Assembly: GCA_942492115.1 (NCBI GenBank) | Contig: CALODL010000009.1 | Span: 122,453 to 186,452, forward strand | Direction: 5' to 3' | From: CALODL01 sp942492115 | Lineage (GTDB): Bacteria; Planctomycetota; Phycisphaerae; UBA1845; CAIVHJ01 | DNA length: 64,000 nt | Part shown: positions 46,265 to 55,403 of the stretch, piece by piece | Position numbering within the stretch: the stretch's first letter is position 1 | How the letters are laid out: each line of letters opens with the position of its first letter | Position numbers and translations under genes: made by a program | Notes under the pieces: model-generated | The model's input: only the letters and a program-made list of their open reading frames with translations | Told to the model about the DNA's origin: nothing | Databases searched by the model: none

Positions 46265-47007
46265 CGAGAGCCGCTCTCCTCGTATCTCTTGACAATTTGG
46301 GTATAGGTCGCACGGACCCATGACGGCCCCAGAATCTCGACCACTGACCGCAGACGCTCGAGATCTGCCGGCGTATCCACCGTCAAACGCACCTGGCTCA
46401 AATCAGGACCATCACGGTGAATATTGTGATATCGTAGTGCGTCGAGCGATTCGTACAACATTGCAGTCGGATGTTCGCGATGACGGGCGTCATCAAACTG
46501 TTGATAAAAATCGGCGAGGACCGCGGTACGCACCATCTCGACGCTGACACCGTAAGGAAACGACCGTGGCGCGAGGTTGGTGATGAAATCACAGCCCCCT
46601 GCCCGGGCAAGCCGGCAGGCCTCTCCAAGCAGCGCCGGATCGACGAACGGGCTGTCTGCGTTGATTCGCGCCACCCAGTCCGCTGCCTGGACCCGGGCCG
46701 CACCCAGGATGCGTCCAGCCACGTCGTCCGCCGCACCGCGGTACACAGCGTATCCCGCACTCCCGGCCCACTGCGTGATCGGATCATCGACCGCCCGGGT
46801 ACTGGTTGCGACAACGACCACCCCGCCCCACGCCCCAATGACCGAACAGCGCTCCACGACAGCCTGCACCAGCGGCCGACCTCCAACGGGAGCCAGCACC
46901 TTTCCTGGCAGCCGCTGCGAGTCCATACGGCAGACGACGACGGCGGCAATGGTGCAGGATGAGGCGGACACGCCGTGTGTTGTCCCATCGATCGCGGAAG
47001 GTCGCAA
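46261..47007 (-). CDS. Cytidylyltransferase (SpsF/PseF-like)
   Basis: 248 residues. AAVVVCRMDSQRLPGKVLAP is the nucleotidyltransferase signature of CMP-sugar synthetases, and ARINADSPFVDPAL holds the metal-binding Asp; TVDTPADLERL near the end is typical of SpsF-type proteins. It should activate the nonulosonic acid to its CMP form before transfer. The start is assigned to a TTG four bases after the methyltransferase stop; about 20 residues precede the first strand, and a GTG twelve codons later is an alternative. GTGA overlap with the next gene. Confidence 0.82.
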   Translation of the reverse strand: MRPSAIDGTTHGVSASSCTIAAVVVCRMDSQRLPGKVLAPVGGRPLVQAVVERCSVIGAWGGVVVVATSTRAVDDPITQWAGSAGYAVYRGAADDVAGRILGAARVQAADWVARINADSPFVDPALLGEACRLARAGGCDFITNLAPRSFPYGVSVEMVRTAVLADFYQQFDDARHREHPTAMLYESLDALRYHNIHRDGPDLSQVRLTVDTPADLERLRSVVEILGPSWVRATYTQIVKRYEESGSR

Positions 47008-47010
47008 GGA

Positions 47011-47976
47011 CTATTTCGGCTTACGGAGGACCGCCCGAACCATACGACTGGCGAGATCGTTGACCGTCACGCGCGGATACTGCCTGCGCGCCTGCGTCAA
47101 CATCGTGCCGTCCAGCAGCAGAAGATCCTCAGTCCGTGCTCGCGGCACGAGGGCTGCAAGTTCAAAGCCGGCGGACCTGACATGATCCGCCAGATCGGCG
47201 ATGGTCATACGATTGAGGCCCGCGCGATAGAACGACAGCGCCGCCGGTGCATCGGCCCCATGATAGCGGTCGACATAGGCTGCAAAATCCTCGGCATCGA
47301 GCCGTACGTGGCCCCACGGAATATCGAGCGTACACAGGCTGTGACCGCCATCGAGCGCAAAGAACGGGTTGTACTCGTGCACGGCCCAGCCGCCCGGCTC
47401 GAGAATGCGGTACATCTCGCGCAAGGCGGCCTCCGGATCAAGCACATGCTCGAGAGTAGCCCAGCTGAAAATGAGATCGAACGCAGCGCCCCCGAAGCAG
47501 GACGCCGTCACATCATCGTGGTGCCAGCTGACCCCGACGTCCAGACCTGTAGATTGGAGACCAAGGGTTGCTGCATGCCGCGCAAAAGTCGTTCGGAGCA
47601 ACCGTTGGCGCGCACACATGGAACCATCGAGAAAGTGTTCCCCGTGATTGGTCGCGGTGACGTGGCCGGCTCCCATGCCAAACAGACACAAGGCCTCTGC
47701 ACCATCACCAGCACCTAGGTTCATCACGCGTCGCCCGGCCAGGACGCCGCCGCAGGTGTCCAGTAACACGGCGGCCAAACGGACGCGCGTCCAGACCTCA
47801 CGCAAGTGCCCCAGCGCCGCTGCTTCACCACCGCCCACGACGACTGACCTGGTGTAACCTGTACCGCTATCGATGCGCACGGTCCCACGATGGCCCGGGA
47901 CACGTACGAGCGTTTGACCGTGGCGATCCTGAACAGTGATTGCTGTATCATGATCTGCGGTGGCGAATTGGCTCAT
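47011..47976 (-). CDS. Class I SAM methyltransferase
   Basis: 321 residues, ATG start one base after the upstream stop. RRVMNLGAGDGAEALCLFGMGA is motif I with the Gly loop, ATNHGE fits motif II, and FDLIFSWATLEHVLDPEAAL then YRILEPGGWAVHEYNPF are the usual post-I and motif V segments of methyltransf_11/23-type enzymes. Probably a small-molecule or sugar methyltransferase in glycan synthesis; it is the second gene after the large glycosyltransferase at the head of the operon. Confidence 0.82.
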   Translation of the reverse strand: MSQFATADHDTAITVQDRHGQTLVRVPGHRGTVRIDSGTGYTRSVVVGGGEAAALGHLREVWTRVRLAAVLLDTCGGVLAGRRVMNLGAGDGAEALCLFGMGAGHVTATNHGEHFLDGSMCARQRLLRTTFARHAATLGLQSTGLDVGVSWHHDDVTASCFGGAAFDLIFSWATLEHVLDPEAALREMYRILEPGGWAVHEYNPFFALDGGHSLCTLDIPWGHVRLDAEDFAAYVDRYHGADAPAALSFYRAGLNRMTIADLADHVRSAGFELAALVPRARTEDLLLLDGTMLTQARRQYPRVTVNDLASRMVRAVLRKPK

Positions 47977-47977
47977 G

Positions 47978-50900
47978 TCAGTCTGTCACCCCGCGAGGAA
48001 GCTGTTCTTCGGCGATCCGCTCGCGCATGAGCGCCACGACGCGGCGCATGATTTCCCTGTAGCTGAAATGCTGCTCGACGAATCTGCGTTGGACCTCGGC
48101 GGCCCGTCCACGGGCGTCCGGCTCCGCGACGAACTGCTCGATCTTCTGACGCAGGGTTGCAGGATCGGCAAACGCCACGACGTCATAGGCCGGGGGCAGC
48201 CTGGTCAGAAAACCGAGTCCCTCGGCTTCCTTGCGCCGATACGTGGCTACCAGATCGGCCTGAGTCCAGGATTGGTCCGCAAGCAGATCGGCGTGCATTT
48301 CGTTCAACAGGCAACGCTTCTCCGCCGTCAATACGGCCCGGGCAGTTGCCAGCGAATCGACGTGCGGGTCGAGTTCACATTCGAGAAAGTGCTGCCACGC
48401 GTCTACGACCCGGTCGATGGGTCGTTCACGAATCAACATGAACCCACCGGCCACAAGGCTGTCGAGCAACCGTTGATGAGCGGTTGGAAAATAGGGCTCG
48501 AGCAACAGATTGATCTTTGATCGTCGGGTGAGGTCTTCGAGATCGGGACCGTAGGCGGCATAGCCACGCGCGTACGGGGCGAATCGGGGATGATTGTCCC
48601 AGCCGTGACCGTAGATCGCCAGCTCCAGCCCGAGATCACCGGCGATCTCTGCAACCCATGAGAGGCTCTGCTGACGATAGAGCACATTGTTCACACGATC
48701 GAACAGCTGAAAAGCCAGCCGGCCGAATTCGTTGCCGGCCCCCTGCACGGCCCCCATCTCCGCTGCACTGTCCTCGATGATACGGCGGACCTCGGACTGC
48801 GTCGTGACCGCCTTGCCCTGTTGATACAACTCGAGCAGCTGTGCGGCGCTCACCCGGATGAGTTGCTGCACCGCGGGCGACCGACCCAAATGGCTCACGA
48901 CGTCTTCAATGCGTTTCTCGGCCAGATCGGAGTGATTCGAGACATACAGGAGATCGGCCCCGGTGCTCGACCACGTCGTCGGCCGGACGGGCACCCGCGT
49001 GGCCCGCGGAATCTCGATGCACTGGCGGTCAGGATAGCCATGTTCGATGACATACTGCTTCACCCACCCACCAATGACGAAATCACGAACACCAATCGCA
49101 GCACCGGCCTCGGCAGTAACAAGGTTGCCCAGGTGGTCCTGGATCCAACTGACAACCGGCAGACTCGGTGGCAGCAGTCCCTGCCCCTCGTACCGCAGAT
49201 GATCGATCATGAATACCACATCCGGCCGGTTCTCCAGCAACGCCTGACGAATGGCGTAAGCCGTCGTCCGCAGGTACGGAGCAGGTTCGATGAGAACCTC
49301 GGTCTCCCACCCCAATTCGGCGAGAGCCGCTGCGACATCACGGGTTGAGTATTGCAGCACGGTCGTAAAGCGGCTGGTCAACAGCAGAACGCGCGGCGGA
49401 CGTGACGGAGTGGGACCGAGCACGTCGAGCAGGTGGTCACGTGTGTGCTGTTCATAGAGTTCGTGGATGGCGCGCCCAGCGCGTTCGGTGGCCGCCCGGC
49501 GCTCGACGATCATCTGGGAGATCGTCCGACTCAACGTGCGGCCATCAAGGCTCTGTCCGATGATGCGTGCTGGATCTGCCAGAAACGGCTGCGCTGCCAG
49601 CTGTGCCTGCAGTTCCTGCGCGCAGCCAGGTCCGATGAACCAGCGATAGTGATCGTGTTCGATCGGACCCCGCGGCCCGGTGTAGTCGTGAATCATCAAA
49701 CACTGCCGCACGATATCGAGATCGGGCTCGACGACGTAGCACACCGGGTGCAACCCCAAAGGATGATCGGTCACACTGTGCTGCAGGCCACCCAATACAT
49801 AGCCATTGCCCATGCCGGCGAGCAGCAGTGGTTGATGGGTCGCGATCACATCGGCCGATTGAGCCAGGATCTCAGTAGCCTCGGACGATGGATCCTGCCT
49901 GGCCCCCAGAATGGTCTCATGACCCTCCGCACTCGAACAGCACACGGTCAGGCTTCCACACGGCAGGCCGATGCAGCGATGGCGCTGTGATGGCTCGGCG
50001 GCAACGAGTGCCTGATGAACCTCCGGTCGGTGACGCCGGCATGCGTCGAGGTTACGCGCGAAACGCTCCTGCATCTGCTCGTGCACCACTGCAACATCGG
50101 GCGTCGTGGACACAGTGCGGGGCGCGCCGCCACGTCTATCGGGTGCATGGGTCAATTCGCGGTTCACCTGCAATCGTGTGGCCAGTGCCTCGAAATGCGC
50201 AGTCCGCGGATTCCGCCCGGGCTGGGTGATCGCAGTTCCCTGTGAGAACTCGGCGCCCCCGGTGTCCTCCAGGACTGTCTCCATGTCGCTGTCGCCGGAC
50301 GCACCTCCGAATACCCTCACGCGTTCGTCCGCCAGCACATCGCGCCAATCCGCGGTGGCCAACCACGCGACCACGGCAGCCGCGTCCGGTTCGACCAGGA
50401 ACACCGGTGGCCCGGCATTGCCGATCGCATCGTACACGCGGCGGACGAGGATTCCTGCGGCAAGGCCATCGACGACGACACATGCACACGCCGACAAATC
50501 GGGCAAGGGCATGGTGGCCTGGACGCTTGCTGCCCCCAGGCCGTCTACCCAGGTCCGCAAACGACCCGGCACGCGGCGCGACAATACGTAGTCTCCCGTA
50601 ACCATGCGGTACAGGTGGGCCCGGCGGCGGGCCTGCTCGAGTTCTTTCCGATGGGGCGCAAGATACGGATGGCACTGCACGACCACTGCCCAATTCTGTT
50701 CGAAAGTGGCTGTGAGTTCTTCCCAGGGCACCCGCCCCGGCGGCACCTCGGCGATGCGGGCGGCATACCCGGCCGGGACATCACCGCGTAGCTTGAGTAA
50801 TTCTCGCGCCGGTCCACCGAGCCCCAGGCGGACCAGCGCCTCGATCACCGCTGCGGCCATTTCGGGGTCGCTGGACACGGCATCGAGATAGGCCCAGGCA

Positions 50901-51043
50901 TCGTGGAGGAACAGTGTGGGGTCGGAGTGCCCGACCTGCCCGAGCACGTGTTGACGGACCGCCGCGATTTTTTGGGCGGAAACACTGGCCGATGTTGTCG
51001 AGGAGGCAGTCATGGACTCAGATGTATCGGCGAAGACGCGCAC
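47978..51043 (-). CDS. Maf-like/GT-B fusion glycosyltransferase
   Basis: 1021 residues, first gene of the operon (GTG at 51043, or ATG at 51013). The N-terminal half resembles MptE/Maf (motility-associated factor) proteins: FARNLDACRRHRPEVHQAL at ~325 and LLLAGMGNGYVLGGL at ~404. The C-terminal half from ~548 is a GT-B glycosyltransferase (VLLLTSRFTTVLQYSTRDVA, VVFMIDHLRYEGQG, LLYVSNHSDLAEKR, ELAIYGHGWDNHPRF, KINLLLEPYFPTAHQRLLDSL) like the DUF3880/glycos_transf_1_2 type. Maf proteins transfer nonulosonic acids to flagellin, so this may be the transferase for the sugar made here. The domain call for the N-terminal half is less certain than for the C-terminal half. Confidence 0.72.
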   Translation of the reverse strand: MRVFADTSESMTASSTTSASVSAQKIAAVRQHVLGQVGHSDPTLFLHDAWAYLDAVSSDPEMAAAVIEALVRLGLGGPARELLKLRGDVPAGYAARIAEVPPGRVPWEELTATFEQNWAVVVQCHPYLAPHRKELEQARRRAHLYRMVTGDYVLSRRVPGRLRTWVDGLGAASVQATMPLPDLSACACVVVDGLAAGILVRRVYDAIGNAGPPVFLVEPDAAAVVAWLATADWRDVLADERVRVFGGASGDSDMETVLEDTGGAEFSQGTAITQPGRNPRTAHFEALATRLQVNRELTHAPDRRGGAPRTVSTTPDVAVVHEQMQERFARNLDACRRHRPEVHQALVAAEPSQRHRCIGLPCGSLTVCCSSAEGHETILGARQDPSSEATEILAQSADVIATHQPLLLAGMGNGYVLGGLQHSVTDHPLGLHPVCYVVEPDLDIVRQCLMIHDYTGPRGPIEHDHYRWFIGPGCAQELQAQLAAQPFLADPARIIGQSLDGRTLSRTISQMIVERRAATERAGRAIHELYEQHTRDHLLDVLGPTPSRPPRVLLLTSRFTTVLQYSTRDVAAALAELGWETEVLIEPAPYLRTTAYAIRQALLENRPDVVFMIDHLRYEGQGLLPPSLPVVSWIQDHLGNLVTAEAGAAIGVRDFVIGGWVKQYVIEHGYPDRQCIEIPRATRVPVRPTTWSSTGADLLYVSNHSDLAEKRIEDVVSHLGRSPAVQQLIRVSAAQLLELYQQGKAVTTQSEVRRIIEDSAAEMGAVQGAGNEFGRLAFQLFDRVNNVLYRQQSLSWVAEIAGDLGLELAIYGHGWDNHPRFAPYARGYAAYGPDLEDLTRRSKINLLLEPYFPTAHQRLLDSLVAGGFMLIRERPIDRVVDAWQHFLECELDPHVDSLATARAVLTAEKRCLLNEMHADLLADQSWTQADLVATYRRKEAEGLGFLTRLPPAYDVVAFADPATLRQKIEQFVAEPDARGRAAEVQRRFVEQHFSYREIMRRVVALMRERIAEEQLPRGVTD

Positions 51044-51099
51044 ATTGACTACAGGCCGAAGGGGAATAACATGGATCGACAGGACCGCAAGGAGGCCCG

Positions 51100-51744
51100 A
51101 TGAACCATCTGAGAATCGTTGCCGGCTGCTTCGTGATCTGCCTCGCCGGGCTTGGCTGCCAACGCCCGATCCCGCCGACGGAACCCACGCGCGCCCGGGT
51201 CAGTGCCGAGGATGAAACGGCGTACTCGGCCCTCTGGGAGGCATGTCTCAAGACCTGCCGCAGCAATGCCTTCAAGCCGGACCGCCGGGACCTGCGTGCC
51301 GGGGTGATCACGACCCGACCCGAGACATCGGCCTACCCGATCGAGTTCTGGCGCGAGCATCTCGCGACGCCTTATGATCGCGGGGAAACGTTGTTCCACA
51401 ACATCCGCCGTGCGGTTGTACTGCACATCATTCCCGACGAGGATGCGCCGGGCGAGTATACCGTACAGGTCACGGTCAACAAGGAACGCATGCACGCAAC
51501 CGAACGGCAGGTCAACAATGCAGCAGGCGGTTTGCGTGTGTTCAGCCCAAGTACGCCGACGGTCCGCGGCCGACGGTTCAACCCCCAACGAGATGCCTAC
51601 TGGAGCCCTGTCGGGCGTGACGGGGCATTCGAGCAGCAGTTCCTGGACGAGATCCTCGAGACCTATGCAGCATCGGCACCGGTAACCATGGTCCCTCCCG
51701 AACCGGCTGCCGCAGGCCCGCCCGGCAAGGACACCGATGACTGA
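51100..51744 (+). CDS. Probable lipoprotein
   Basis: 214 residues, with AAGGAGG ideally spaced before the ATG. The N-terminus (RIVAGCFVICLAGLGCQ) is a short signal sequence; Cys20 could be lipidated although the preceding residues are not a perfect lipobox. The body has no family I recognise (VLHIIPDEDAPGEYTVQVTV suggests a beta-rich domain), and the C-terminus is Pro/Ala-rich. It overlaps the DUF3124 gene by 8 bases and is divergent from the glycan operon, only 56 bases away. Confidence 0.75.
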   Translation: MNHLRIVAGCFVICLAGLGCQRPIPPTEPTRARVSAEDETAYSALWEACLKTCRSNAFKPDRRDLRAGVITTRPETSAYPIEFWREHLATPYDRGETLFHNIRRAVVLHIIPDEDAPGEYTVQVTVNKERMHATERQVNNAAGGLRVFSPSTPTVRGRRFNPQRDAYWSPVGRDGAFEQQFLDEILETYAASAPVTMVPPEPAAAGPPGKDTDD

Positions 51745-52330
51745 AGATCTGCGAGTTACGCGCATCGAAAAGAACATCGTCATCGCGACCATCGGCATCA
51801 TCCTGCTGGTGACCGCGATCATGATGATGCTCAGCATCAGCAGTCGTATCGGGCTCATCGAGGATCAACTGACCTACGAAGGCCCGGGACAGTTCGAGGC
51901 CCCTGACCTCAGTACCCGTCTGGACTCCGATGTTGACCGGTCGACCGCGTCCCGCCAGGGTCGCATTTACGTGCCGATCTACTCGCACATCTACCATCAC
52001 GACGGCAAACCCTATCCCCTCGCGGCCACGCTCAGCGTCCGCAATACCGACACCACCGCCGATCTGCACATCGCCAGCGTGCGCTACTACGACACCCGGG
52101 GGACACTTTCGCGCACCGATATCGACCAACCGGTGAAACTCGGTCCCATGGAGACCGTGGAGTTCTTCGTTCGGTCCGAGGACTTCTCCGGAGGTTCCGG
52201 TGCCAATTTCCTCGTCGAATGGTTCGCCCTCACACCGGGGAGCCCCCCGCTCATCGAAGCCGTCATGGTCGGCACAGCCGGTACTCAGGGCGTCTGCTTT
52301 TCCCGCTCAGGCATCGAGTTGGGCAACTAA
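51737..52330 (+). CDS. DUF3124-family membrane-anchored protein
   Basis: 197 residues. One N-terminal transmembrane helix (IVIATIGIILLVTAIMMML, ~14-32) anchors a periplasmic domain. That domain carries the conserved DUF3124 features: IYVPIYSHIYHHDGK, ATLSVRNTDTTADLHI, VRYYDTRGTL, GGSGANFLVEW and a terminal TQGVCFSRSG. The function of this family is unknown. It is coupled by overlap to the lipoprotein gene upstream. Confidence 0.85.
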   Translation: MTEDLRVTRIEKNIVIATIGIILLVTAIMMMLSISSRIGLIEDQLTYEGPGQFEAPDLSTRLDSDVDRSTASRQGRIYVPIYSHIYHHDGKPYPLAATLSVRNTDTTADLHIASVRYYDTRGTLSRTDIDQPVKLGPMETVEFFVRSEDFSGGSGANFLVEWFALTPGSPPLIEAVMVGTAGTQGVCFSRSGIELGN

Positions 52331-52484
52331 GTTCGTAATAGTCCGACTCCCTGGCGTCAACCCGAGCACATTTCGCGGCGGAAGCCCAGCGGAACTTCGA
52401 CCGGAGCCCAGCGCCGAGCGCGTCCCACAAGGCCGGCCGAGCAAGCCAATCGATCCCTGTCCAACCCGCGACTCCCGCAGGCGG

Positions 52485-54767
52485 CTAGAGCAGTGACACC
52501 GGATCGACGTCGACCATGACACGGTGAACACGCGCGCGTGGCTTCACCGTGGTTCTGAGGTGCTTCAGGAACTGCGTGCGTTCAGCGATGGTCGGCATGC
52601 TGACGACAACGTCGCGGCGATAGCGCCCGCGAATGCGCTGCAGCACACACGGCGTGGGACCCATGACCTCTGCTCCTGCGATGGCCAAAGCCCGACACGC
52701 GCCCTGCAGTGTTACTGCGAACTTCTCCGCTTCGGCGATGAGCTTGGATTCGGTCGCATCGGACAACACCCATCGCACGAGACACGTATAGGGTGGAAAC
52801 CTCATCTCTCGGCGCAGGGCCAGTTCACTTTCCGCAAAACCGTCGTAGTCGTGTGTCAGCGACGACTGCAATGCCTGGAGATCGGGCATGACCGTCTGGA
52901 CGACGACACGTCCCGGAGTCTGTGCACGACCGGCGCGGCCGGCGACCTGGGTCACCAATTGGAAGGTCCGCTCCCCCGCGCGAAAATCGGGCTGGTGCAA
53001 AGCGGTGTCGGCGCTGATAACACCGACCAGTGAGACCATGGGAAAATCAAGCCCCTTGGCCACAATCTGTGTGCCGATGAGCAGATCGATGGTCCGCCGC
53101 TCGAAGGCCCGGATGACCCGTTCGTACTCCGCAGGATGAGTCATGGTGTCGCTGTCGACGCGCTGAATGCGTGCATTGGGAAAGAACTGGTGCAGTTCTT
53201 CTTCGGCCCGCTCGGTGCCCACTCCGAACTGCAGCAACCGTGTCCCGCACGACGGGTTGGCACACATGTCAGGTGGATGCGATCTCCGCTGGCAATGATG
53301 GCAGCACATGGTGCCGGTCGCACGGTGCAGGACCAGGCTCGCTTTGCAGTGATCACAACGCACCGTCGCGCGACACCGCGGGCAGAACAGGGCGCATGCG
53401 TAACCTCGCTGATTGAGGAACAAGACCCCCTGTTCACGCCGGGCCAACGTCTCACCGATTCGCTGCTCGAGCAACCGACTGAGTACGCGATGAGCGCCGC
53501 GAACAGCGACCTCTTCGCGCATGTCAACCAACTCGACCTCCGGCAACCGCGCGCCGGCGGCACGGTGCGGCAGGTGCAGCACGTGCCGCGTCGGATCGGT
53601 TCGACAGGCATGCCATGTTTCGAGGGCGGGCGTGGCCGATCCGAGAATCACCGGTATGTTGTGCAACCGTCCACGCTCGACGGCCACATCGCGTGCACAG
53701 AATTTGGGTGACTGCTGGTTCTTGAAGCTGGTGTCCTGTTCTTCATCGACCACGACAAGCCCCACATCGGCACACGGTGCGAAGATGGCGCTGCGCGTCC
53801 CGATGATGACCCGTCGCTCACCGGCCCGGATCGCATGCCAGGTCAACGACCGCTGACGCTCGGTCAACCCGCTATGCAATACGGCAACGTCTTGCAGCCG
53901 CGACGCAAAACGATGAACCAATTGTGTGGTCAATGCGATTTCGGGTACGAGCAGGATGGCCTGACGACCGGCAGCGACACAGCGTTTCATGGCGTCGATG
54001 TACACTTCCGTCTTGCCGCTGCCACTGATACCGTAAAGCAGGTAGGTTTCGTGACGCCCCTCCGTCAGAGCAGCGGCTATCTGCGTGCACGCCTGGCGCT
54101 GGGCATCATTGAGCGTGAAGCCCGGTTCGAGCAACGGCTCGTCGAACAACGGCGCGGCCTGACGGCGGCGTTCGCTACGTTCAGTCAACCATGAACGCCT
54201 GAGCCCGTCCCGAACAGTGGCCGTGCTCACGCCGTGTTCAGCAAGACGAGCGCAGTCGATCCACTCCCCGGGCGGCGGCATGTGCTCCAACAGTTGGCTC
54301 TGCCGGGGGCCGAGCCTGGGTGCCCCCGCGCGGAGAGTGTCTGCAGGTGCGGTCAGGCTGACATGTCGTTGGGTGCGAAAACCACTGCCCCCGCGGGCTG
54401 CGGCAGGCACCATCGCTGCGAGCGTGAGGCCCAGCGGCGTGTCATAGTGAGCACTGATCCAACGCCCCAACGCAAGCAGCGTATCGTCGAGCCACGCTGC
54501 ATCGTCAATCACTGCCTGCAGTGGGCGCAGGCTCGTTGTCCATTCACGCTGGGACACATCGAGAACGAACCCCTCCTGGCTGCGTCCCGAGCGACCGAAG
54601 GGCACGAGCACGCGTTGGCCGGCACACAGCGCAGACAGCATGTCATCCGGAACAGCGTAGGAATAGGTCTTATCGATGGGTGCTTTGACGGCGACATCGG
54701 CAACCGGGACGATGCGAACATCGCCTTCTTCATGCCACAGGAATGGGCCGTCTTGTCCTTTCGCCAT
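52485..54767 (-). CDS. priA: Primosomal protein N' (PriA helicase)
   Basis: 760 residues. The N-terminal 3'-DNA-binding region (DKTYSYAVPDD, QRVLVPFGRSGR) is followed by a superfamily 2 helicase core: Walker A YGISGSGKTEVYIDAM (~245), DEEQDTSFKNQQ (~340), then a zinc-binding block with eight Cys in CxxC pairs (~460-520: CPRCRATVRCDHC ... CCHHCQ ... MCANPSCG). Later motifs LIGTQIVAKGLDFP and GRAGR follow. It reloads the replisome at collapsed forks. The Walker B motif reads DEEQ, where many PriA proteins have DEEH; this may be a lineage trait. Single gene, minus strand. Confidence 0.95.
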   Translation of the reverse strand: MAKGQDGPFLWHEEGDVRIVPVADVAVKAPIDKTYSYAVPDDMLSALCAGQRVLVPFGRSGRSQEGFVLDVSQREWTTSLRPLQAVIDDAAWLDDTLLALGRWISAHYDTPLGLTLAAMVPAAARGGSGFRTQRHVSLTAPADTLRAGAPRLGPRQSQLLEHMPPPGEWIDCARLAEHGVSTATVRDGLRRSWLTERSERRRQAAPLFDEPLLEPGFTLNDAQRQACTQIAAALTEGRHETYLLYGISGSGKTEVYIDAMKRCVAAGRQAILLVPEIALTTQLVHRFASRLQDVAVLHSGLTERQRSLTWHAIRAGERRVIIGTRSAIFAPCADVGLVVVDEEQDTSFKNQQSPKFCARDVAVERGRLHNIPVILGSATPALETWHACRTDPTRHVLHLPHRAAGARLPEVELVDMREEVAVRGAHRVLSRLLEQRIGETLARREQGVLFLNQRGYACALFCPRCRATVRCDHCKASLVLHRATGTMCCHHCQRRSHPPDMCANPSCGTRLLQFGVGTERAEEELHQFFPNARIQRVDSDTMTHPAEYERVIRAFERRTIDLLIGTQIVAKGLDFPMVSLVGVISADTALHQPDFRAGERTFQLVTQVAGRAGRAQTPGRVVVQTVMPDLQALQSSLTHDYDGFAESELALRREMRFPPYTCLVRWVLSDATESKLIAEAEKFAVTLQGACRALAIAGAEVMGPTPCVLQRIRGRYRRDVVVSMPTIAERTQFLKHLRTTVKPRARVHRVMVDVDPVSLL

Positions 54768-54812
54768 AACCCGCCCAGACTCCCTCCGTGGAACAGCGTG
54801 ACGTTCGCGCTA

Positions 54813-55241
54813 CTACATGCCTTCGAGCTCGGGCTCTGAAGCGTGTCGTGGCGGACCATTGCGGAATCCGGTAATTGAGGGCAGGTTTTCAGGGCGCTCG
54901 TCGCGATGGGCGGCGAAAACCTCGACCCGTGCAACATCCTCGAACGGCACGGACACGATGAAAGCGCCGACCTTGTACAAGTCGTCTGCTGGCTCACACT
55001 CGAAGGTCAAATGGGACTTCGAACGCACATCGCCAATCAGTTCCTTGATCTCGTAGCTGAAGCCGTCGCGGAGGTAGAGCAGCGTGCGGCATTCGAGGGC
55101 CTCGAGGACGCCGCCTGCCTGACCGTTGGTCGTTCCATTCGTGAAATCGACCTCGGGATGCTTGCGTTGGGCCAGACGCAAACAGGCATGCTCGCACTGT
55201 TCCTGATATGCCGTGCCAAAGAACCAATCGTAGTCGAACAT
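54813..55241 (-). CDS. Hypothetical protein
   Basis: 142 residues from the ATG at 55241 (CAGGAGCGG just upstream; the longer frame has no good start). The start MFDYDWFFG, a Cys-rich middle (EQCEHACLRL, LECRTLLYL) and a beta-type C-terminal half (HLTFECEPADDLYKVGAFIVSV) suggest a small globular domain. No family recognised. It lies 45 bases upstream of priA on the same strand and is divergent from queG. Confidence 0.6.
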   Translation of the reverse strand: MFDYDWFFGTAYQEQCEHACLRLAQRKHPEVDFTNGTTNGQAGGVLEALECRTLLYLRDGFSYEIKELIGDVRSKSHLTFECEPADDLYKVGAFIVSVPFEDVARVEVFAAHRDERPENLPSITGFRNGPPRHASEPELEGM

Positions 55242-55403
55242 GAACCGCTCCTGGTATGATCGGGGGCGCGTGTGCACTCCGGACGCGGACAGGCCACTGT
55301 CGGCAGCCCCGCGGAACACGGAACGAACGCGCATCAGTCGAAGACGCTCGAATTCCCCATCCTAGCGGCAGCCACAGGCTCCGTAAATAGCACCAACAGG
55401 ACC

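Noticed and set aside
52485..54767. DEEQ instead of DEEH in PriA as a sign of inactivity
   Set aside because: All other helicase motifs and the zinc cysteines are intact; the change is probably lineage-specific.
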